A DNA stretch of 64,000 nucleotides from assembly GCF_037975245.1 (NCBI RefSeq), contig NC_092581.1:15392303-15456302 (forward strand), read 5' to 3'. The notes below the pieces were generated by a model. It did no database searches, had not been told where the DNA came from, and worked only from the letters and a program-made list of their open reading frames with translations. This document shows, piece after piece, positions 11,136 through 22,500 of this stretch (positions are counted from its first letter, which is position 1; every line of letters begins with the position of its first letter). Origin of the DNA: Apostichopus japonicus (Eukaryota > Echinodermata > Holothuroidea > Aspidochirotida > Stichopodidae). The position numbers and the translations under genes are program-made.

Positions 11136-12394
11136 CAGTGTACATGTCCAACTCCACTTTCCCTTGTCATAATAACAGAAACAGTACTTCAAAACAAGAC
11201 AAAAACAAATAGTGTACATCTGTATCAGGTGATTGAATTTTTATTTAGTTGGAAGAAAATTAATTTTGTACATTTGTACATAATTATGATAGAAAAGTCT
11301 ATTACTTACAAAAGAAAAGTTATCAATAAATTGTTTAAAAAAATTGTTACAGAGGTCATCACAAGCAATAAAGTGTAATATTGGTCAAGAGATTAACTTC
11401 ACAATCCCCAACCTTCCCGGTACAGTATGTGACTGAAGCCATAGGACTTGATATTCTGGGATGTTCTGAATGGTGACTAGAACTAAACAGTAGGCTGGGG
11501 GGGGGGGGGGTTAGTACAAAATTCTCGGGCAAATTTGTCCATAAACCTCTTCCACAATAGTCTGTCTGGTTTGGCAAAAAATTAGGGTTTCCTTCTTTGA
11601 GGATCTTGAAACATTACACATTTTTCAAAGAAATTTGTACATTTTTATTTCGTAGTCTCTACATTACGAAGTCACTGGAACATGATTTCCAAGAGAAAGT
11701 GCCCAAATTTCTTTTAAATTGACTACTATTGGTAACGGTTTGCTGCTTTAACTATCAGATACCCTTAGGAAGGTCTGTTACACCACATTGGAACCCTCAG
11801 ATGTGAGTCACCATCAAAATCATCAAGCCGGAAAGCAAGAGTTGTGAGATTCAGTTTCACAGGGTCATATTAGGTTTAGGTATTTTAGGTAAACATTGGC
11901 AATAACTGAAACAAAAGTTTCTAAGGTAACCACAATAACAAAGGGTTTATCGCACAATGTACTGCTTAGATGTCCTCAAACAATTTGGCTCTCATAATCA
12001 GTTGCTTCAGCTGCACACAAAAAATAAACTTTTACACTTACAAAAAAGTAAGCTAGTTTATGCGAGGATCTCAGTTCCAGTACTAAACCATTAATTTCTT
12101 TCATTTTCACAGAAAATGCAATGCTGGAAATTTTAAGATGTGACATCCAATTTGAAGTGGCTTAATAAAAACACAGACCAAAGGGCATTTTCCAAAGTTC
12201 TGCACACATTTGCTAGCTTTTCTGGAAGTTATTTTGGGATTTGGGACCACCCTCGCCTTTTTCAAACTACAGGAGAGTCAAATATCGCAGTCTATGATTT
12301 TCAGCGGACTATAAAACTAGTCCATCTCCTGAACACAGTTATGGGATAAGGCAGTACCTCACTTTGGACACGGTATAATCAAGCATCACAACAC
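11136..12394. other. No recognised gene
   Basis: AT-rich flank downstream of PAXBP1. A G homopolymer lies near 11500. No coding frame that I trust. Confidence 0.4.
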
Positions 12395-12710
12395 CAGGGA
12401 TGAGACTGAGCCGGGGGAAAAAAATCTGAAATTTATCGATCACCGTCCTGGGGGAGGGGTTTAAGGAGAGGGGGTTCCCCCTCCCCTTTAGAATTTTTTG
12501 TAAGGTAAGGAGGGCTTAGATGCAAAATGGTGGACTCTAGATGGAATCTATCACATCACGTAACTCGCCAAAAAAGTGTGGAATTTCTGCTTGTATAATT
12601 TATCCATTAGCTTTTTTGAACCAAAAAAGGCTTTTTTGCTTGCTTTGTGCTACTTGATTCCACCACTGGTCAAATTCGGTGTTCCTTTTCTTCACTGTCC
12701 AGCATGTTCG

Positions 12711-12761
<51 letters not shown>

Positions 12762-12859
12762 AAATAATAATAATAAAAAACGCGAATTACGAGAAAAAAC
12801 GCGAAAATGAAAAAAAAAAAATCTGAAATCCGCGTTTCCGCGGAAGAGTCTCATGCCTG
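12395..12859. mobile_element. MITE with CAGGGATGAGACT termini, 6-bp duplication
   Basis: Left end CAGGGATGAGACTGAG; right end on the minus strand CAGGCATGAGACTCTT. The direct repeat CAACAC flanks both sides. The interior shares a GGGGGAGGGG...GTTCCCCCTCCCCTTTAG segment with the 1526-1887 element. It also has a long poly-A tract near 12713-12753 and AT-rich CGCGAA motifs. No transposase. Confidence 0.7.
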
Positions 12860-13490
12860 CAACACTGGTTTGCTACATGTCCGATTACTCTACTACAGAA
12901 ACATTGTTATCAACTATCAATTTCTTTTGCTTCTTTTGTTGTTAAGAGCTTCTTAGCTTCAGCCATTGAGTGTGGTCAATGACAGGGGTATGTCTATTAT
13001 TTAGCCTTGTGACTTTTTCATGAGTGGAAAACATCAATGCAACATCTTTTTGAGGTCCTTTGTGCTGCAGTGCAGGATAAAGACTATCCCCTGCTTTATA
13101 CCCTTCTGTTGCCTCTCACCTCCCATCCTTCCATACCACGCCCTCCCCCCACCTCTGACATTTCTACATACTATTTAAGTTACAAATCCAGCATCTTCTT
13201 CACATCCTTTTCAAGCTGCAGTACAAGGTAATGAATGAAATATACCCTTTCTGTAACGTAAGTTAGTACTTTGTGATAATAACTCTCAAGCCCCTGTCGG
13301 ACACCCCAATTCCTGTCCTACGTATCACTCTTAATGTACTGTTTGGGCGTGTAGCATCAATCCAGCATCGTATTTCAGATCCTGCTTAGCTGCACTACCT
13401 GTTACTCCCCTTCTCTACCCTCTAGTAACTGTCATATCCCGACAACACATGGTAAACACATTATTAAATACTGCCTTTTAAAATACTACA
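12860..13490 (-). other. PAXBP1 3' UTR and downstream flank
   Basis: Lies just after the PAXBP1 stop on the minus strand. No canonical AATAAA was identified close to the stop on that strand, so the transcript end is unknown. Confidence 0.35.
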
Positions 13491-13595
13491 TCAGTCAAGC
13501 ATCTTCTTCAGGTCTTTCAAGCTGTAGTCACTGGTGACACTCAGAGCATGATCCATGGCATGTATTGAAACCAACAGCTTTGTGACTGCTTTGAT
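13491..13595 (-). CDS. PAXBP1: PAXBP1 exon 17 (aa 840-873 and stop)
   Basis: Encodes IKAVTKLLVSIHAMDHALSV and the final DLKKMLD before TGA at 13493-13491. Two acceptors compete: CACAG (start 13595, phase 0) and CCGTAG seven bases earlier (start 13602, phase 2). I chose the first because it keeps a KKSARQ-IKAV match to vertebrate PAXBP1. Confidence 0.85.
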   Translation of the reverse strand: MKAVTKLLVSIHAMDHALSVTSDYSLKDLKKMLD

Positions 13596-16500
13596 CTGTG
13601 TCCTACGGAAATGAAAAAAATGAGCAATCGGTGAACTAAACGAGCAAACGAACCTAGAATCACTCAACAGGCCACAGTGACGACAAATAACAATAATATC
13701 AATGACGAACATTTGTAATGTGCCTGTATCTGTCAAAAAGATGCTCATGGCACAGTGAGAGAGGGTACAGCAAGTAAGTAAGAAAGAATAAGATAACAAA
13801 AAGGTAAAAGTCAATTAGAAGTCATGAGATTCTAGAACTGGTGAGTTTTTATTTGAAAGACACAAGAGAAGGTGAGAGCTTAACTGGATTCAGATAATTT
13901 GTTCCAAAGATGTGAGGGTAGCAGAAGCAAAACAGCTTTCCGCAGAATCTGTTGGTAGACTTTATGTTGAGGAGACGTTCATTCTGAGAGAGCAATTCAT
14001 AAGTTGCACTATATAGATTGTAACAGCTCTGATAAATACATTGGTGATAAACCGGTGATATGAATGGTAGACATTAGTACCTTGAAAATGATTCTCATTG
14101 AGACCGGTAGCCTGTGTAAACCTCTTAATAAGGAGTGATATGTTCTCTAGAATTAGTGTGAATTACAATCCTTGCAGCCATATTCTGAAGACGAGTATAA
14201 CAAGAAATCTGATTATATGGCAGGCTATATGAAGGCTAGTTACACATGTCCAAGCGGGCAGTAACCAAAGCATGTACAAGTTGTTTAGCAGCATCTTGGG
14301 TGAGATACTTTCTTATAACTTCATACTTTCAAAGTTACACGTTCTTCGTACCTTCAACATGATTTACGCTTGCTTGTGATCATACATTTCCAAAAGCCTT
14401 TATGTTCAAACTAATGCATACTTTTGAGGATGACACATTGATACCTGCATGAGAATTGTTCTCTCTGTGCAGTGCTAAACACCAAACCCCCAAATGAACA
14501 TAATTTGGAAATATAATGGTGCATTCCATCCGCACATCCTGTAATCCTATCGAGCAAAAATTGTTTACCAAACTGGTGTTAATACTCTCGTCCTATTTCA
14601 AACATAGGTCTGGTTTCAAGTTACAGCCTACTAAAAGGTATCAACTCTTAATACTGCAGGCGCATAGCGAGGAATTTGCCAAGGGAGGGGCGAACCTGTA
14701 GGCAAACAATCAGAGCTGTAGATTCGGCATTGAAAACAATCTTAGCGTAGCGCCACCATGAGTTGGCGCTACGCGTACAAGAAATTTTGGCTGAAAATGC
14801 CACCCAGCTCGCTGGAAATGGCACTTCCCAGGCCTTGAAGGTTGCATCTAACCTTGAAATTAATAGTGATATCATACAACCATACAAAAAAAATATGCTC
14901 AAGGAGGGCGGTCGCCCCCTTTGCCCCCCCCCCCTTTGGCTACGCGCCTGTAATACTGCATCATTGCTTGGTGATTGCAAACTTGCCTTGCTGACTTCTT
15001 TTGTGTCTCTGAGCCACCGTAGAAGCTTGTGTGTAGAGTATCCACGCAGTTCAGTTGGTATTTACAAAACGATTCTAACTGTTTCAGAGTGCAGTCACCC
15101 TGAAGATCCTGGAACCATTGTTTGGGTAAAGCTGAAACAATCTAGGGAAAATGAAAGAAAAAAGAGAGAGAGATGAACTCTTTAGTGAATAAAAGTGCCT
15201 AATCAAATATTACAAGAGGTTTTTAGTAGGTGTTCATGTTCTTTGCTCATGTACCACAATACCACATCCAAATGTGCTGTCGCTTTTTTTTTATTGTTCA
15301 TTACAGACCCAAAGATGGCTGAGTCTAAGGCAGATGTCTAAACTTAAGAGTGGATAGTCCAAAGGAAACAATAATTTTGACTAATGACAGATGAACATAT
15401 AGTAAACATTCTGGTGAAAATTTGCAGTCACCATACAAAACATGTAAACTTCAGTTGTTGTCGTGATAACTCAAAATATATATATATATTAATAAATAAT
15501 CCAAACTATATCATAATGACATAGAAATCTATAATTACGTATTATAAAATGCAAAATTTCAACAGGATGCTTAGAATATGGCCCTCTTTCATTAGCTGAA
15601 ACAAATTTTCACCTGGGGCTGTCCTTTAAAAATTGACTTGCAGGTAAGTAGAATCATTTAAAGAGAAAGTCTTTTATGAGATTGAAGAAAATTTAAAATT
15701 AAAAAAAAATTTAAAACAGAGATTTTGATACAAAGCAGAATAATACAACTCCATGCCTCATGGCTTGTTCCATCCCTGACATAAATTTTACAGTTTAGTC
15801 CCTTTTTTTTTGGGGGGGGGGGGGGGGATGAGTGCATTTCACAATAGTCTGTGACGTCTGCCATGAATGAACTATAACAGCGACTGGTTTTGTTGTTCTT
15901 TAAAATTTGGAAATAATTCTAAAGCTTTGAAGGGAAAAATATCCATTGTGTCACAGAATGTTAGCTGATGGTGGTAAAATATGATCACATGAATAAATTA
16001 ATCATTCATTAAACTTTTGGAATGGTTGCTGACCTTTTTTTTTGTTGAAAGCCAAAAAGGCCACTTTGAACTTACAAATTGAGGAAACAAGAAAGTCTAA
16101 ACGAAAATATCAAGAAATGGAATTCAGTTATCGGTATAATGGGTACAGTCGACTTCAAATGCTGAAGCCGAGCGAGGGCAATGTCTCTCTCTACTCACCC
16201 TTTGGCACTTTGCGAGACTTTCCTCGTTTACATCCGAGTTTTGCAGCGACAGCAGGATGTATCGGTTTAAAAGTCCATCCAGAGCTATTTCAATAAGTAC
16301 TTGTTGATCTACCAGCCCATGCCAGCTGAGAACGTTGCCAAGGAGCTGTGAGTAAGGGACAGGTGAAACAGAAAACCATAATTAAAAATTCAATTAGTAA
16401 GTAAACCATTAGAAGAGCACAGATATTTTTCAAAATATTATTCGAAATTTCTCAGAATGACCAGCATTTTCTTCTCTCTTTTTCTCTTTTCCTTTTCTAT

Positions 16501-19500
16501 TTAGTTATTCTACCTGTTAACTTATTTTATGACTCCTCTTCTTTGTAAATTTTAAAATTTATACTGGAATGAATAAATGAAATGAAAAGAAATATTACGA
16601 TATAGCTGAAATTAAAATCTGTAAAACAAAGTTGAAATTATTTATTAATTATAAATGATTAACGGATTCAGTGGCTTACCTTAACACAAGACCAGAACTG
16701 TCTCTGTGCAAACGCCAAGGCTCCTTTCTGCTCTAACGTGCTGTAGGAGAAAGAGAAAATGTCTTAAAATTTACACTGTTTCCGGTCGGGCATAACTGAG
16801 TTTGTTGTATGTAGACTAATGATTTTAAAATTTTGAATTGTTCTAAATCAAAAACAAGTTAAATTAAAAAAATAACAAATTATTAACAAATTAACAAAAA
16901 ATTTAAAAATTTAAAAAACAAAAAACAATTAAAATCAATTTTTTTTTTTTATTTCTCCAGATCAGTCCAGTGCAAATCACATGATTGTAATTCTAATTGC
17001 TAACATTTATTACGCGATTGGTGAATCACGCAAAAACACTTCGGCCTTTAAGAAAAGTTGAAGTTGTTTTCATGGCAGTTTTACTTATTGTTCAATTGTT
17101 TTACTAATTGTTTTAATTGGTTTCACTGTCAATACTATTTACATTCACTTTGGAAACACTAGAACAAAAAAGTACAGAGCAAGTGAAAGATTTCACCTTA
17201 CAGTGTAACTATGACATCACACACTGACAAGATAGCAGCCACTGACATAATTTGCAAACGTTCATAAATTTTCCAAAACGAGGCAAGATTTTATTGTCTT
17301 TTATTTTGGGCAGTTTTGTTTGTCACAAAGTTCTCTATCGTGGAGGCTTATGATGATGTTTGGGTTTGCTACTCCTTTCAAACTGGAATCAGTCGTTGCT
17401 TGTTAAGTTTCTAGAATCCTTATGCTCAGAAGCGAAAAACATAAAGATGACATACTGTTAACCAAACAAGCAGACATGTTTTGATAGTCTTATTGTTGCT
17501 AATTTTCGGCTGTAATAGTTTAGTATTTTAGTTTTATTGTAGGCTGTCATATTTTATTGCTTTTGTCTTTAATTTCTGAATTTTATTGTTTTTTAATAAT
17601 TATTGTTAAGTTATTTATTTCTGTAATTCTTAGGATGCAATATTTTTAGACTGTAATATTTTTAAGCTGTAATATTTTTTAAGTTGTATTATTTTATGCG
17701 TTTCTGTGAAGCTGCTTTGAGATCATTCTTTTGATGTAAAGCGCTATATAAGAATAAATTATTAATAATATTATTCTGGAAAGGAGCTGATATATGAGAG
17801 AGAGTTACAGTTCATCACGTTACAGTATGTCGTGTTGAACTTGTTATTACTCTTTTGCCTTTCGACCGACAATTTCAAGAGCAGGTATCATAAATATATT
17901 TTATTTTCATTACAAAAATGACTTCCGAAGTAATACGACAGGCCCAACAAAAGTCACTTGCTATATTAGATCTTACTTAAACACAATGCAGGAAAGTTCC
18001 TATATCATGGGAAATCTCCCCCAACCCACCCCCTCCTTTCCTTCAAATTCTGTGATATATGTCACCGACCTTTTAGGAAAGAGTGGCACGTAGACATCAT
18101 CATCTAATGTCTTCCTTAATCGAGTAACGATTGCTTGTAGTAAAGCCTGGAAAGAAGAGAAAAACAAAAAATCAATGCATATAATATACAAAATGTCATC
18201 ATTTTTAATCAAGTTTTGTTGCAAAAGGGAAGTCAAAACACAAAGTCAAGAAATAAAGCATCGGCAAACATTTTAACCACACGTTCCTTGACCTTGTGAC
18301 TTTCTTCAGAATGACTGAGATATATTATAAAAGGAAAAGTGAGGCTGGTTAAATGAAACGAGGAATAAATTTGAAAAGGAATTTTGTGTTAGTTTATTTT
18401 TCTTTACCTGAGTGTTTTTGTTAAATGATGAGACGGTAGGATAGTCTTCCGCTAGTCTCTGTATTGTGTCGACCAAGCGATGGGTCTGTGAGCTGGACAT
18501 CGGGTCCCAAACATTCTCGACTAAAGCTAAACAAACGAGCAAAAATAGAGACAGATACTTGAACATGCTGACAGTGATTGGGAGTGGATATATGAGATGA
18601 ATTATGTAACTAATTCTTTATTTATTCTGTGAGAAGCAGCCATCCCCCCACCAACCCGGCCATCTGCCCATCCCCCTTACTGCCCATTCCACCCACCCTC
18701 TGCCCCCCGGCCATCTGCACCCAACCCCGCCCACCCCTTCACTCTGATAGATGCTAGTTAATTCTGTACCTATTATACAATACCTGGAAACTGCATCACT
18801 TTATAGAATTGACAAGACATATAGTATGACGTGAGGTGAGAGCCGGATATAGATATGATGAAATGATATTATCTTTCCTTGGGGGGGGGCGTTACACAGC
18901 TAAGTTGAGTTAATGCATGATTAACCAAGAACTCCCTACTACATTGTTCACATGGTAACGACTAAGAAGTCCCTGCATGTGTACCATTATTATCAGAAGC
19001 CATCATGTCAGTGGCACAAAATCTTTGCAGACAATGTTTTAGACCAGTTAAAAGGCTCTCTTTTGGGAAGTATAAAGATATCGTGTATAATTACCGATTA
19101 ATTTGGGTAAGACGATCTTGTCTACAACATTTGGAAGCAGTTTATTGTCAGAATCGTCCTCGTTGAGTTCTTTGGATTCTTCATAACCGTAGAAGAGAAG
19201 GGTGTTGAACCAGTCCATTGATTCTATACTAGGACAATCACTCTGGAGAAAACAAATTTACAACAGGAGGTGAGAGAGGAGTGGCAGGGGCTAGGTGTGG
19301 GGAGGGGGGCTAGGTGGGGAGGGCTAGGTGGGGAGGGCTAGGTGGGGAGGACTAGGTGGGGAAGGCTAGGTAGGGAGGGCTAGGGGGGAGGGCTAGGTGA
19401 GGAGGAGAGGGGAGGAGGAGAGGGAGGGAGAGCAAATTGTCAACAATGGTTTAATTTTAACACTACCATCCTTTCGGTATATAATGCAAAGGTTTTGTCA

Positions 19501-22500
19501 TGCATAATACAAGATAACAGACAAAAAGAGATCATTACACAAAACTACATTTAAAGTTTACTGAGCCAGAGACCTATATGTGCTTCCTCATATGAGTCTG
19601 ACTTTCTCACCTCTAAAGGATTCCAGTCTAAGAGTTGAAGTCTTACAAACAGACTGTACAGAGACAAAGACCTATATAGGCTTTCTCATAGGAGTCTGAG
19701 TTTCTCACCTCTAAAGGATTCCAGTCTAAAAGTTGAAGTCTTACAAACAGACTGTACAATTTACTGAGACAGAGACCTATATATGCTTCCTCATATAAGT
19801 CTGACTTTCTCACCTCTAAAGGATTCCAGTCTAAGAGTTGAAGTCTTACGAACGGATTGTACAATTTACAGAGACAAAGGCCTATATAGGCTTCCTCATA
19901 TGAGTCTGAGTGGTCGAGTTTCCATCGCTCAAACTTTGATTGAATGATTGGAAGGGAATGGAAATCATCCACTACATCTTGGAAAATGGCTTTGGCCTCT
20001 TCTTGAATACGTTCTGTAGGAAGACACAAGAGAAAATCCTCCAGTTTAGTGAGATGAACTGCATTCATTGTTATTAAAATATCAACCTTTACTCCATTCG
20101 TACAGTGCTATGGTTGTGCTGTATACTTTACTGGCTACTGTTACAACTATTAAGTATTCATCCTAAGTTTAATATCATGTACATCTTGCACGCTCAGACC
20201 AGAATGTAGGCTTCGAATGGCACTAGAGTCTGGAAGCATATCAGCAAACCCATAATGAACCAAAGCAAAGCAACTCCTTACCCAAATCCCACTCACACTC
20301 TTAACCAGGCAAACCGCACCATAGTTTAATTTGATACGGGTTGTTACGGGTTTAGCAACGACTGTCATTGAATATAGGACGTATTTCTATAACAAATCAT
20401 TTCATTTTACTAGGATTAGATTGGTAATATCATTAAGTCTCCATCCAAGTTGACGTTTTGTGGAGCATGCACGAATCAGAGAAGGAACAAAATAAAAAAA
20501 GAATTATAAATCATATCTAAATTTAAATCAGTGAGAAAACCCCCATCTATAAATAGTTGATTGAACAACCTTTATCAGCTTTCATCTGTGCTTGCTGACT
20601 ATCTATTTGCTCGTCATCACTGGACATTCCCTCGTAATGTCCGGACGCTTTCTGACCTCCTTCCCGCATCCGCCTTCTTCTGGCTCTAAGGACAAACGGG
20701 AAGGAAACACGGTGGAATTTGCAACATTGGCGCAGTTGAATGCAGGAAGTAGTTATGGTGGTACATTAAGGTAGATCACGTGGTAATTGTGAACATGATG
20801 GAAAATCAGGGGCAGGGGTAATCCATCGTACTCAGTACAGTAAAGATATATATTAGTCATAATGGCAAGGTAAGGGATACCAATAACATAATGGGAAGGA
20901 AATACCAATGGAACATAATGGTACAGCAAGTATATGTTGATGTCAATGGTACATAATCAGGGATGTAAGTGCAGCCCAAAAAAAAAACCGGAAAAAATAT
21001 TCGGAGACCCCAGGTGAATGCCGTCCTAACACATCCTACTCCTAGCTCTGACTACTTACACACTATCGTTATGTTAGGCTAGCTCAGAAGTATTAGCGCT
21101 AACACATCTTACCCCTAGTTCTTACTACTTACACACTATCGTTATGTTAGGCTAGCTCAAAGTTACGAATACGTCGCAGCGAACTACGGAATAAAAAACA
21201 GTCTCACATTCGAATGCGATCACAAATATCGACTTTCATATGCGTATCCCGTAGATTTCCGCCGCTCACAAATATCACAAGCGTTAATTCCAAAACTTAT
21301 GTCGAGCACCAGCAGTCACGAAGATATTAATTAGCAGTCCAATCAACATGAATTAGGCAAGGTTTTTCAACGACAGAAATGAGCTGTAGCGATTTGAAGT
21401 TCGCACGTACGCAACGATATTCACATGGCACAATGTTGTACAGTGCAATGCGATGATGCGAAACTGGAAATGGTATTTTGAGTGATCGATGAGTGAAAAT
21501 TGAAGTTAGCTTGCTACAACGGGCAAGGCATTTTTGCCGCGTTGTGTCTTTGATATGCGAACAATTTTGTGGAACTTTATTGGAATTTGAAGAAAAAAAA
21601 CGGATTTCCGTAAAAATACGGAAGACTTATTGGAATTAAAAAAAAAACCGGATTTCCGTAAAAATCCGGAAGACTTACATCCCTGCATAATAGTACACAA
21701 AGGACATGCTTCCCAGAGTATGGGGTCATGACCCTTTAACATGGACCACTAAGCTTTCTTGGGTGGGGGGGGGTTTTGTAAGTCAAGTCAGGAACCTGAA
21801 AACAGAAACCTCATTCATCAGTCAAACTGAACATCGTTTCTGATGTGACGTGATGGTAAATTTCCTCTCTGTCATGTGGTGATTTGTGTTTCCCAACATC
21901 TGTTATGTTTGTTGTGTTCTGTTGTTTAATGACTTTCACTCATTGTGTTATCGATTGCTATAAAAGCAGTCAATCTGGGGTTTGAGGTCAATCACCAGGG
22001 ACTATGGTTGATCTGAGGCGTTAATTTATAGATCGCACCTGGTCTAGTCTAAAATTACAACAAAGATGGCGAAGGAGAAAAGAAGGGGGGGGAGGGGGGG
22101 AGAGGGAGGGAGTAGGGAACTAAGGTATGTCTGTCACAATGGTGCACGAATAAAGATACGTTCCTCATCCACAAAAAATAGTGACGTAGTTTCACGTCAT
22201 AACAGATTAATTTGATGTCAGGTTAATATTAATGCTTCGTTTTTAAGGGTCAGATAATGTTTCATTGATGTTTTTGGGACTCTTTCCTCACCTCCTAGCC
22301 TCTCGTTCTGCGGCTCTTCTGTTCCTCTGTTTCTCTTCCCTCTCGGCCTTTGAATTTTTCATGGCGAGGTTAGCTCCGGCGGCCGCCTTCTGCGACATAA
22401 ATTCAAAACTCTGGTCTCTGATGTCTGCTTGCCGTCTATCGATGAAGAAGCTCGCCCTGTTCTTGTAAAGGTTCAGTAGAGCAGTCTCCAGGTTATTGAT

